Shown here: piece after piece, positions 17,245 through 25,630 of the stretch
Position numbering within the stretch: position 1 is the first letter of the stretch
Layout: every line of letters begins with the position of its first letter
NCBI GenBank assembly: GCA_902492455.1
Contig: CABULH010000024.1
Location: forward strand, 1-50,564
Source: an uncultured Oscillospiraceae bacterium
Lineage (GTDB): Bacteria > Bacillota > Clostridia > Oscillospirales > Acutalibacteraceae
Reading direction: 5' to 3'
Length of the DNA stretch: 50,564 nucleotides
Notes under the pieces: model-generated
What the model saw: the letters and a program-made list of their open reading frames with translations, nothing else
The model's database searches: none
Told to the model about the DNA's origin: nothing
Position numbers and translations under genes: made by a program

Positions 17245-17697
17245 ATGTCTCTATCGCAGCTGTTGCTCACCACCACTACCAATCCCCTACTACCCTATGT
17301 AGAAGATTCCACACCGCCTCCTTCTACGTCGGTTGGGATGCTGTTTGCCTGCTGGTCGATTGTCATCGTGCTGGCCGCCATGTTCTTTGTGTTCATGCGC
17401 GCCCATAAAAAAGAATACGCCGTTGCCGTACTGCCGCTGGTGATTACGCCGCTGATGCACATTTGCAGCGGGGTGATCGCCCGATGGCTGGATGGTATTC
17501 TGCCTCTGACCTGGGTAGAACTGCGCGTCGCTCTGGACCTGATAGCCGCGCTGATCTCCTGCCTGCTTATTGGCTTCAGTTCCCGTTCTATCGCCGTGCG
17601 GCGCTCCCGCAATGTGTTCTTGATTTTCTGTTCAGGGTTTATCATCATCTTAACCCTGGCGTTGATTATCAACATATTGTCCGCGTACAGATTATAG
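17245..17697 (+). CDS. Four-helix membrane protein of unknown function
   Basis: The 150-residue protein shows a polar, Pro/Thr-rich N-terminus and about four membrane segments: GMLFACWSIVIVLAAMFFVF, AVAVLPLVITPLMHICSGVI, LRVALDLIAALISCLLIGFS and FLIFCSGFIIILTLALIINI. No family was recognised. GGAAGG lies about 11 nt before the ATG at 17245. A clear promoter and a terminator make it a single-gene unit. Confidence 0.75.
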   Translation: MSLSQLLLTTTTNPLLPYVEDSTPPPSTSVGMLFACWSIVIVLAAMFFVFMRAHKKEYAVAVLPLVITPLMHICSGVIARWLDGILPLTWVELRVALDLIAALISCLLIGFSSRSIAVRRSRNVFLIFCSGFIIILTLALIINILSAYRL

Positions 17698-17712
17698 GAT
17701 ACCTGATTATTA

Positions 17713-17751
17713 AAAAGAGGCTGAAGAGAATGCATTCTCTTCAGCCTCTTT
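17713..17751. terminator. Strong bidirectional terminator
   Basis: AAAAGAGGCTGAAGAGAA and TTCTCTTCAGCCTCTTTT form an 18-bp stem around TGCA, between converging genes. Confidence 0.93.
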
Positions 17752-17803
17752 TATGATGTCAGATTCTTTTGATTCATTCCCGCTGTAATACGTTGATATC
17801 CTC

Positions 17804-18688
17804 TTATTTCGCCTGGATGGATTGGGTATACTCGCTGGGGGTCATTCCCGTGGCCTGCTTGAAATAACGGGAAAAATAATTCACCGAAGTATATCCCAGC
17901 TTGTCCGCGATCTGGGTAATGTTGCCGCCGCCTTCCCGCAGCAGGGTCTTGGCCGCGTCGATTTTCAGGCTGCGGTAGTATTCCATCACACCCATCCCGG
18001 TCACGGATTTAAAGATGGTTTTCAGATTGGTGGCGCTCTGGGCGGAAAACCGGCATACCTGGGAAAAGGTCAGGGTGCCGCAGGCGTTCTCCTGCATATA
18101 TCCGATGATTCGCTGGACCAAATCATGATCCGACCGCCGCTTGACGGAGGATGATGTTTTCACCGCCCGGTCCCGTTCCGCGCCCCGGCGCACCATCCGG
18201 ATCAGCATCTGTTCCAGCAGCAGCCCGATCATCTGCTCACTGCCGAAGGCGCTGGAAGTGGCCCGCTCCATTCTCAGGGAACCGGGATTGTCCAAGGGAT
18301 TGGCAAAAGCGTCCCGAGCTTCATGCACGATCCTGGCAAGCAGTTCCCGTTCCACCTCTTCCGCCTTAACCACCTTCTCTTCAAAATAGGCCATGGCCGG
18401 GGAGGTACAGACAAAGGCCACCACCACCAGGTTGGGAGCCACCATGCCGTTGGCAAAAACATTGTGGAACTCTCCCGGCTTATGGAAAATCATCTCCCCC
18501 TGTTTGAGGCAATAGCCGGTGTCGCCGGCCATCACCTCCACCTCTCCTTTATCCACATACAGGAACTCCCAAAAATCGTGGCGTTCCCCTTCAAAAACAT
18601 AGTTTTTGGCGTATTCGAAATAATGAACCGTCACCACCGCGGGCACAGCCAGATCCCGCCGCAGGACAGTGGGCTCATATGTATCCAT
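17804..18688 (-). CDS. AraC-family transcriptional regulator
   Basis: The 294-residue protein has an N-terminal cupin-like sensing domain (about 15-110: HDFWEFLYVDKGEVEV, GEMIFHKPGEFHNV) and a linker. Its C-terminal double helix-turn-helix (about 190-290) includes LTFSQVCRFSAQSATNLKTI and the family signature ITQIADKLGYTSVNYFSRYF. Such regulators usually bind a sugar or small ligand in the cupin and activate nearby catabolic genes. It lies 18 nt downstream of the alanine racemase gene on the same strand and is likely co-transcribed. No target is obvious. Confidence 0.92.
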   Translation of the reverse strand: MDTYEPTVLRRDLAVPAVVTVHYFEYAKNYVFEGERHDFWEFLYVDKGEVEVMAGDTGYCLKQGEMIFHKPGEFHNVFANGMVAPNLVVVAFVCTSPAMAYFEEKVVKAEEVERELLARIVHEARDAFANPLDNPGSLRMERATSSAFGSEQMIGLLLEQMLIRMVRRGAERDRAVKTSSSVKRRSDHDLVQRIIGYMQENACGTLTFSQVCRFSAQSATNLKTIFKSVTGMGVMEYYRSLKIDAAKTLLREGGGNITQIADKLGYTSVNYFSRYFKQATGMTPSEYTQSIQAK

Positions 18689-18706
18689 CTCCTCGCCTCC
18701 CCTCCA

Positions 18707-19903
18707 TCAGCGTTCCGGTACGATATAATTCAGCCTGCCCACCGTCCTCCCCTCGCTGAGGAAGATACGCGGCACCCGTTTGCCGATGAGGCAGATGGTT
18801 TCATAGTGAATGGTCCCCGACAGCCCGGCAAATTCCTCCACCGGCAGCAGGACGCCGCCGTCCCGGCCAAAAACCGTAACGGTCATACCCTCTCTGGCGT
18901 CGGGAATGTCCGTGACGTCCAGCATACATTGATCCATGCACACCCGGCCCACCACCCGGGCTCTGCAGCCGTTCACCAGCATATCCGCCCGGTTGGATAA
19001 GCAGCGGGCATAGCCGTCGGCGTAGCCAATGGGCACAGTGGCCAAACGGGTGGGCCGCTCAGCTGTGAAACGCCGGCCGTAACTGACCTTTGCGCCGGAC
19101 GGAACCGTTTTCACCATGGAGATCACGGTTTTCAGCTCCATAGCCGGCTTCAGCGGCAGCATGCCTCCCATCCAGGCGTCGGGGGCCAGGCCGTACAAAA
19201 TAATCCCCGGCCTCACCATATCCAAATGCATTTCCGGATACCGCAGCACACCGGCACTGTTGCAGCAGTGGCGCAGCGGGAACCGGATCCCCCGTCTCTC
19301 CAGTTTTTCCAACACGTCCATAAACAGGGTGAATTGCCGGCGGGTAAAGCCGTCTCCATCCTCTCCATCCTCATCCGCCGATGCAAAATGGGTGAAGATA
19401 CCCTCTGCCTCCAGCCCCGGCAGCCGAACAATTCTCTCCACCGCGTCCACGGCCCCATCATCCGCCGACGCATCCTGATACAGCAATCCCACCCGGGACA
19501 TGCCTGTGTCGATCTTCACATGAATACGCACCCGCACGCCGGCTTTCACCGCTTCTTCGCTGAGCCGGACGGCGTATTCCTGCGTCAATACCGCCTGCGA
19601 TACGCTGAAGGCCGCCAGCCGGGCGGCCTCCTCCGGCGGTGTGTAGGCCAGGATTAAAATGGGCTCCACGATGCCCGCGTTGCGGATCTGCATCGCCTCA
19701 TCCAGGTTGGATACCCCGAACCAAGAAGCCCCCGCTTCCTGGAGCGCCCGGGAAACATATCCCGCGCCGTGGCCATAGGCATCGGCTTTTACCACCGCCA
19801 TGGCCCGGCTGCCGGGAGAAAGAGAATCTTCAATCGTCCGAAAATTATGGCGAATCGCATCCAGATCGATCTCCGCCCAGGTTCTTTTGAGAAAATCATT
19901 CAT
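18707..19903 (-). CDS. alr: Alanine racemase
   Basis: The 398-residue PLP enzyme interconverts L- and D-alanine for peptidoglycan. The PLP Lys (about residue 39) is in AVVKADAYGHGAGYVS. The partner Tyr is in KVSYGRRFTAERPTRLATVP, and GYADGYARCLSN follows. The C-terminal beta domain carries VCMDQCMLDVTD. A weak GGAAGGG lies about 12 nt before the ATG at 19903. It is followed closely by an AraC-type gene. Other PLP racemases of the fold III family (serine, for instance) are possible, but the motifs are alr-like. Confidence 0.95.
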   Translation of the reverse strand: MNDFLKRTWAEIDLDAIRHNFRTIEDSLSPGSRAMAVVKADAYGHGAGYVSRALQEAGASWFGVSNLDEAMQIRNAGIVEPILILAYTPPEEAARLAAFSVSQAVLTQEYAVRLSEEAVKAGVRVRIHVKIDTGMSRVGLLYQDASADDGAVDAVERIVRLPGLEAEGIFTHFASADEDGEDGDGFTRRQFTLFMDVLEKLERRGIRFPLRHCCNSAGVLRYPEMHLDMVRPGIILYGLAPDAWMGGMLPLKPAMELKTVISMVKTVPSGAKVSYGRRFTAERPTRLATVPIGYADGYARCLSNRADMLVNGCRARVVGRVCMDQCMLDVTDIPDAREGMTVTVFGRDGGVLLPVEEFAGLSGTIHYETICLIGKRVPRIFLSEGRTVGRLNYIVPER

Positions 19904-20065
19904 ACGGCTGCCAAATCCCTTCCGCTAGCGCATACTATATTTTGTATTATAGGCGTTTCCCATGCAATAATCAAACCTTTTTCGCATATACTGTTTGGTA
20001 AACTACTCTTTCGCGCCGGGCGGCGGCCGTCCGCGCAGACAAGATGAACAGGAGGCAATTCATCC

Positions 20066-20239
20066 ATGCAAAACCCAGCAGAAAACCCGGAAGAATTACG
20101 AAAAAACACAAGCCGCGAGGCCGATCAGCAGCCAGAGCCGACGATCGCCCGCCGACAGCAGATCATTTCTTTTCCGCCGGGAGATCTGGACGACCTGATC
20201 TTTCATGAAACCTATCCGGTCTATCATTCCGAGCGGTAA
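20066..20239 (+). CDS. Small uncharacterised protein (57 residues)
   Basis: The ORF begins at ATG 20066, 10 nt after a strong GGAGG (20051-20055), and runs to TAA at 20237. The product is polar and charged in its first half (MQNPAENPEELRKNTSREAD) and ends in FPPGDLDDLIFHETYPVYHS plus ER. It has no membrane segment and no known motif. Good ribosome binding and gene-like codons are the only support. It lies between divergent alr and downstream purL. Confidence 0.5.
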   Translation: MQNPAENPEELRKNTSREADQQPEPTIARRQQIISFPPGDLDDLIFHETYPVYHSER

Positions 20240-20448
20240 TCCCAGGGAAATTTTTCCGTCAAAAACAGTCATACCAGGCCACGGCTCCCCACGGTTTCTG
20301 TACAAAAACGAAGTTTTGCACCGCCCCCTCTTTCACTTCCCGCGCCAATATGGTATGATAGGATATATACGCTGCGGGCGCCGGATTATGTGAACCGAAA
20401 CCCTGGGCGCTGTCACCTTTGTATGAATATGAAGTGAGGAGCGGAACT

Positions 20449-23400
20449 ATGTCGAACGTCATCCGTGTATTTGTGGAAAAACGGCCTGGTTTTGACGTGG
20501 AGGCGCGGCAGATGCTGGCGGATCTGCGGGATAATCTGGGACTGACCGGAATTACGGCGCTGCGGCTGCTGAACCGGTACGACGTGGAAGGACTGTCGGC
20601 GGAGGAATTCGCCCGCGCCCGGAACATCGTTTTCTCAGAACCCAATGCCGACCTGGTTTATGACGAAACATTCGAGCCGGGCGAAGGCTTTCAGGTCTTT
20701 GCCATGGAATATCTTCCCGGCCAGTATGATCAGCGGGCGGATTCCGCCGCCCAGTGCGTCCAGCTGCTGACACAGGGGGAACGTCCCCAGGTGGCCAGTG
20801 CCCGGGTGGTCTGCCTGGGGGGCGTTCTGTCCGCTGCGGATTTCGCCCGGGTACAGCAATATCTGGTGAATCCGGTGGAATCCCGTATTGCTTCCCTGGA
20901 CAAGCCTGACACTCTGGACATGACTGCCGACCGCCCCGCCGATGTGGCCCGGGTGGAAGGCTTTATCCGCATGAGTGAGGATGAGATCAAAGCTTATTGG
21001 GAGAAGATGGGCTTTGCCATGTCTCCGGCGGATCTCAGCTTCTGCCGGGATTACTTCCGGGACGAGGAAAGCCGTGACCCCTCCGTCACCGAATTGAAAG
21101 TCATCGACACCTATTGGTCCGATCACTGCCGCCATACCACCTTCCTGACCCGGCTGGAAGAAATCGATGTGGAGAGGGGGGCCCTTTCCGGCGCCATCGA
21201 GGAAGCGCTGAAAGCCTATTACGCTGCACGGGAAGAGGTGTACGGCGACCGGCTCTCCCAGAAAAACGTCACTCTGATGGACATGGCCACCATGGGAATG
21301 CGGCTGCTGAAAAAGCAGGGAAAAATCCCCGATTTGGACGAGTCGGAGGAGATCAACGCTTGCTCCATCGAGGTGCCAGTGACCATTGACGGCAAAACCG
21401 AAGCCTGGCTGGTCCAGTTTAAAAACGAGACCCACAACCACCCCACCGAAATTGAACCCTTCGGCGGCGCGGCCACCTGTCTGGGCGGCGCCATCCGCGA
21501 CCCGCTTTCGGGGCGCGCTTATGTTTACCAGGCCATGCGGGTGACCGGCAGCGGCGATCCCCGGCTGACGCTGGAGAAAACGTTACCCGGCAAGCTGCCT
21601 ACCCGGAAGATCACCACCGGCGCGGCGGCGGGCTATTCCTCCTACGGCAACCAGATCGGCCTCGCCACCGGCCAGGTAGCCGAGCTGTACGATCCCGGCT
21701 ATGTGGCGAAACGGCTGGAAATCGGCGCCGTTGTTGGGGCTTCCCCGAAAGAAAACGTGGTGCGGGACGTACCAGCCCCCGGCGATATCGTGGTTCTTTT
21801 GGGCGGCCGTACCGGCCGTGACGGCTGCGGCGGCGCCACCGGCTCCTCCAAAGCCCACACCTCCGCCTCCATCGATACCTGCGGCGCAGAGGTGCAGAAG
21901 GGCAATCCCCCCACCGAGCGGAAGCTTCAGCGGCTGTTCCGCAATCCCGCGGTATCCCGTCTTATTAAGCGCTGCAACGATTTCGGCGCCGGCGGCGTCT
22001 GCGTGGCCATTGGCGAGTTGGCCGACGGGCTGCGGATCGATCTCAACGCCGTGCCCAAAAAATATGAAGGTCTGGACGGCACTGAGCTGGCGATTTCCGA
22101 ATCCCAGGAGCGAATGGCCGTGGTGCTGGCTCCCGACGACGTGGACGTTTTCATTTCCGCGGCGGATGAGGAAAACCTGGAAGCCACTGTGGTGGCTTCC
22201 GTCACCGCCGAACCCCGCCTGCGGATGACCTGGCGGGAGGACACGGTGGTGGATATCAGCCGCGCGTTCCTGAATACCAACGGTGTAACCCAAATCGCCT
22301 CCGCCCGCATCACCGCTCCCAATCCCGATGCGGATTACCGTACCGCCATCCCGGCCGGATTGGCGGTGATCCCGCTGCCCCAGGCTTTCCGGGAAAATCT
22401 CTCCCGGCTGGAGGTGGCTTCCCAGAAGGGTTTGGTGGAACGGTTCGACGCCAGCATCGGCGCGGGCACGGTCAATATGCCCTTTGCCGGTCTGCATCAA
22501 CTGACTCCCGAGGAAGGCATGGTAGCCAAGCTGCCCGTCCTTCACGGAGAAACCGACGACGCCACCGCCATGGCTTACGGCGGCATCCCCGGCATCTCCC
22601 GCTGGAGTCCTTTCCACGGCGCTGCCTACGCCGTCACCCTCTCTCTTGCCAAGCTGGCGGCCATGGGCGCCGATCCCCTGTCCGCCCGCCTCACCTTCCA
22701 GGAATACTTTGAGCGTCTGCGGGACGTACCCGAGCGTTGGGGCAAGCCTGCCGCCGCCCTGCTGGGCGCTTTCCTGGCCCAAAAGGAATTGGGGGTTCCC
22801 TCCATCGGCGGCAAGGACTCCATGTCCGGCAGCTTCAATGAATTGGATGTTCCCCCTACCCTGGTAAGCTTCGCCTTAAGCATGACCAAAGCCTCTCACA
22901 CCGGCACCGCCGCCTTCCAGAAGCCCAACTCCCTGGTGGCGCTGCTGCCTCTGCCGGTGGACGACCGCACCCATCTGCCCGATTGGCCCCGGGTGCGGGA
23001 GCTGCTTGACGAGGTATCCAAGCTGGTCCGGTTCGGCGTTGTCACCGCCGCCTCCGTGGTACGGGAGGGCGGCATGGCCGCCTCCATTGCCCGGATGTGC
23101 TTCGGCAACGGCGTGGGTTTCGCCTTCAACCACGACATCAGCCGCGCCGAGCTTTTCGCACCGCTGGCCGGCTCCCTGGTGGTAGAGCTCAAGGAAGGCG
23201 ACATGTGTCTGGAAGGGCTGTGCTACAAGCTGGTGGGCACCACCATCGACGAGCCCGCCGTGGTACTGGATGGCGAAGAACTGCCTCTGGACGAGCTGCT
23301 GGCGTGCTGGCAGCGTCCCCTGGAATCCATCTTTCCCACCCATCCGGCCGAGCAGCCCGCAATGCACCCGGCGGTACCGCTGTTCACCCAGCGCAGCGAG

Positions 23401-24222
23401 CTGGCCCCTGCCGTCAAAGCGGCCAAACCCCGGGTGTTTATCCCGGTTTTCCCGGGAACCAACTGTGAATACGATACCGCCCGGGCTTTTGAAAAAGCGG
23501 GAGCGAAACCCCATGTGCTGGTGATAAAAAACCTGTCTCCGACCGCCATTGAGGAAACCATCCGCCGGATGGAAAGGGCGATTCGGGAGAGCCAGATCGT
23601 GATGCTGCCCGGCGGCTTCTCCGGCGGCGACGAGCCGGACGGCTCCGGCAAGTTCATCGCCACCACCTTCCGTAATCCCCGCCTGGCGGATGCCGTGGCC
23701 GAACTGCTGCAAAAACGGGACGGTCTGATGCTGGGGATCTGCAACGGATTCCAGGCCCTGATCAAGCTGGGACTGGTGCCGTATGGTGAGATCCGCGAAC
23801 TGAACAGCGGCGATCCCACTCTGACCTTCAACACCCTGGGCCGCCACGTCAGCCGGATGGTTTACACCCGGGTAACCTCGGTCAAATCTCCCTGGCTGGC
23901 CGGCTGTCAGGCCGGAGATGTCCACTGTATCCCCGTTTCTCACGGCGAAGGCCGGTTCCATGCCGATGAACACACCCTGCGGTCGCTGATTGCCGGCGGC
24001 CAGATCGCCACCCAGTATGTGGACCCGGACGGCGAGCCCTCCGGCGATATCGATTGGAATCCCAACGGCTCTGTCTGTGCCATCGAGGGTATCACCTCCC
24101 CCGACGGCCGGGTTCTGGGCAAGATGGGCCATAGCGAACGTCAGGGAGACAATCTGCTGAAAAATGTGCCCGGTCAAAAGGACCAGGCGCTGTTCCTGAG
24201 CGGTGTACGCTATTTTGCCTGA
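20449..24222 (+). CDS. purL: Phosphoribosylformylglycinamidine synthase (large single-chain PurL)
   Basis: The 1257-residue enzyme makes FGAM from FGAR, glutamine and ATP in purine synthesis. It is the fused form found in many Clostridia. An N-terminal PurS-like region is followed by the linker domain, two AIR-synthase-like halves (KNETHNHPTEIEPFGGAATC; later GIPGISRWSPFHGAAYAVT and GGKDSMSG), and a C-terminal class I glutaminase (FIPVFPGTNCEYDTARAF, LGICNGFQALIKLGLVP with the catalytic Cys, SHGEGRF with the His). GTGAGGAG lies upstream of ATG 20449, so the 10 in-frame codons before it are excluded. It is not next to other pur genes here. Confidence 0.96.
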   Translation: MSNVIRVFVEKRPGFDVEARQMLADLRDNLGLTGITALRLLNRYDVEGLSAEEFARARNIVFSEPNADLVYDETFEPGEGFQVFAMEYLPGQYDQRADSAAQCVQLLTQGERPQVASARVVCLGGVLSAADFARVQQYLVNPVESRIASLDKPDTLDMTADRPADVARVEGFIRMSEDEIKAYWEKMGFAMSPADLSFCRDYFRDEESRDPSVTELKVIDTYWSDHCRHTTFLTRLEEIDVERGALSGAIEEALKAYYAAREEVYGDRLSQKNVTLMDMATMGMRLLKKQGKIPDLDESEEINACSIEVPVTIDGKTEAWLVQFKNETHNHPTEIEPFGGAATCLGGAIRDPLSGRAYVYQAMRVTGSGDPRLTLEKTLPGKLPTRKITTGAAAGYSSYGNQIGLATGQVAELYDPGYVAKRLEIGAVVGASPKENVVRDVPAPGDIVVLLGGRTGRDGCGGATGSSKAHTSASIDTCGAEVQKGNPPTERKLQRLFRNPAVSRLIKRCNDFGAGGVCVAIGELADGLRIDLNAVPKKYEGLDGTELAISESQERMAVVLAPDDVDVFISAADEENLEATVVASVTAEPRLRMTWREDTVVDISRAFLNTNGVTQIASARITAPNPDADYRTAIPAGLAVIPLPQAFRENLSRLEVASQKGLVERFDASIGAGTVNMPFAGLHQLTPEEGMVAKLPVLHGETDDATAMAYGGIPGISRWSPFHGAAYAVTLSLAKLAAMGADPLSARLTFQEYFERLRDVPERWGKPAAALLGAFLAQKELGVPSIGGKDSMSGSFNELDVPPTLVSFALSMTKASHTGTAAFQKPNSLVALLPLPVDDRTHLPDWPRVRELLDEVSKLVRFGVVTAASVVREGGMAASIARMCFGNGVGFAFNHDISRAELFAPLAGSLVVELKEGDMCLEGLCYKLVGTTIDEPAVVLDGEELPLDELLACWQRPLESIFPTHPAEQPAMHPAVPLFTQRSELAPAVKAAKPRVFIPVFPGTNCEYDTARAFEKAGAKPHVLVIKNLSPTAIEETIRRMERAIRESQIVMLPGGFSGGDEPDGSGKFIATTFRNPRLADAVAELLQKRDGLMLGICNGFQALIKLGLVPYGEIRELNSGDPTLTFNTLGRHVSRMVYTRVTSVKSPWLAGCQAGDVHCIPVSHGEGRFHADEHTLRSLIAGGQIATQYVDPDGEPSGDIDWNPNGSVCAIEGITSPDGRVLGKMGHSERQGDNLLKNVPGQKDQALFLSGVRYFA

Positions 24223-24255
24223 GTAAGCGTTCCCTTTACCGGACCGGCGCTTTGA

Positions 24256-24295
24256 CCCCTTCGGCGGCGTCAAACGCGCCGCCGAAGGGGTTTTT
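24256..24295 (+). terminator. Intrinsic terminator after purL
   Basis: CCCCTTCGGCGGCG and CGCCGCCGAAGGGG form a 14-bp GC-rich stem followed by TTTTT. Confidence 0.95.
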
Positions 24296-24344
24296 CCATG
24301 CATACAAAACGTACGGACAATGGACTTGGAAAGGAAGCGGTTTT

Positions 24345-25415
24345 ATGACTCCATCCCGTTTGTCTTCCCGGGTGAGCTATTTTGACCGGCTGCGAGTTCT
24401 GGCTATGATCGGTGTAATTCTGATTCATGTCAGCGCCCTTTATCTGGAAGAACTGGCTGCCGGCGGGCAGCCGCTGGGTGCGGCCTGGCATATCGCCAAT
24501 TTTCTGGACGCCTTCAGCCGATTCGCAGTACCGGTCTATCTGATGATCACCGGCGCGCTGCTGCTGCCCCGGGACGATTCACTTTCTCTGGCCGTCATCG
24601 CCAAAAAACGCATTCCACGGGTAGCCGTGCCGCTGCTCTTCTGGTCGGCGGTATATATTCTGCTGCAGACCTGTCTTGTGAAGGACTACCATCCGCTGGA
24701 AGCGGTAAAAAATCTGTTCAGTTCCCCGGCGGAGGATCATCTGTGGTATCTCTATGCCCTGATCGCCGTTTATCTGCTGCTCCCGCTGCTGCGCCTGATT
24801 GTCAAGCACGCCTCCCGGCAGCTGATCATTTATATTCTTCTGCTTTGGGTGGTTTTCTCCAGTTTGTGGCGGGCAGCCGCGGGCCTGATCCCTGCGCTGC
24901 TGCTGCCCGGATACGCCAACCTGGATATCCTGGGAGGCTATGTGGGATATGTGCTGCTGGGCCATGTGCTCCATACCGCTAAAAAGACGCCTTCCGCCGC
25001 CCTCAGCGCCGGCGTTTTCGCCCTGTGCGGTCTCTTCACCGCAGGGGCTACTTGGTTCATGACCTGGCGGGCCGGAGAACTTAACGGCGTGTTTTATCAG
25101 TATTTTATGCCTAATGTGGTGATAATGGCCGCTGCTGTTTTTCTTCTCTTCCGCCGTCTTGGAGAAGGTCAAAAGGATGCCGGTCCCGCTCTCACCGCTC
25201 TCTCCTCCCTCAGCTTCGGCATATATCTCATTCATGAGGTCTTTATCCGCCTCTTTCATCTGGCTTACGCCACCCTTCCCGCAGTGGCTGCGCTGCCGCT
25301 GACAATTCTATCCACTCTGGCCGCCGCCCTCGTTTGTTCCTTTATCCTGATCCGTATCCCCTATATCCGATTCGTGACCTTGGGAGAATCTCCGCTGCAA
25401 AAGCGCGGAGTATAA
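24345..25415 (+). CDS. Membrane acyltransferase (acyltransferase 3 family)
   Basis: The 356-residue protein has about ten membrane helices. Family marks are RVSYFDRLRVLAMIGVILIH, with the conserved Arg/His region of acyltransferase 3, HLWYLYALIAVYLLLPLLR, and SFGIYLIHEVF in the last helices. Members O-acylate cell-surface sugars or lipids. AAGGAAG 7 nt upstream places the start at ATG 24345. The substrate is not predictable, and no surface-polysaccharide genes are adjacent. Confidence 0.88.
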   Translation: MTPSRLSSRVSYFDRLRVLAMIGVILIHVSALYLEELAAGGQPLGAAWHIANFLDAFSRFAVPVYLMITGALLLPRDDSLSLAVIAKKRIPRVAVPLLFWSAVYILLQTCLVKDYHPLEAVKNLFSSPAEDHLWYLYALIAVYLLLPLLRLIVKHASRQLIIYILLLWVVFSSLWRAAAGLIPALLLPGYANLDILGGYVGYVLLGHVLHTAKKTPSAALSAGVFALCGLFTAGATWFMTWRAGELNGVFYQYFMPNVVIMAAAVFLLFRRLGEGQKDAGPALTALSSLSFGIYLIHEVFIRLFHLAYATLPAVAALPLTILSTLAAALVCSFILIRIPYIRFVTLGESPLQKRGV

Positions 25416-25417
25416 AT

Positions 25418-25579
25418 ATGGGAGATTCCGGGAAAATAGTAGAATTGTCTAGGAAGTCGAAGCCACTTATACCGGTTTTGTTTTTCGTTCTCTTTCTGCC
25501 TGTTTACTTTTTTCGCGGTTTGTGGTATTTTAATCATATCTGTATGATTGCAGTATGGTTATTTTGTTCCTGTATATAA
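25418..25579 (+). CDS. Possible small membrane peptide (53 residues)
   Basis: ATG 25418 is 7 nt after GGAG (25409-25412) at the end of the acyltransferase gene. The product has a polar start and two hydrophobic segments (PLIPVLFFVLFLPVYFF and ICMIAVWLFCSC). The region is AT-rich and also forms the upstream region of the next gene, so this may be chance coding. Confidence 0.3.
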   Translation: MGDSGKIVELSRKSKPLIPVLFFVLFLPVYFFRGLWYFNHICMIAVWLFCSCI

Positions 25580-25630
25580 TCCACATGCGCTATCGCCACT
25601 TCTATTTCCGGATAAGGGAAGGGGTTACCA

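Noticed and set aside
20240..20448. Purine (PurR- or guanine-type) riboswitch upstream of purL
   Set aside because: The leader contains a loose GC-rich inverted repeat, but the conserved purine-riboswitch loop sequences are absent.
21583..24303. Long open frames on the minus strand opposite purL
   Set aside because: They are shadows of the PurL coding frame with no start signals or protein-like motifs.
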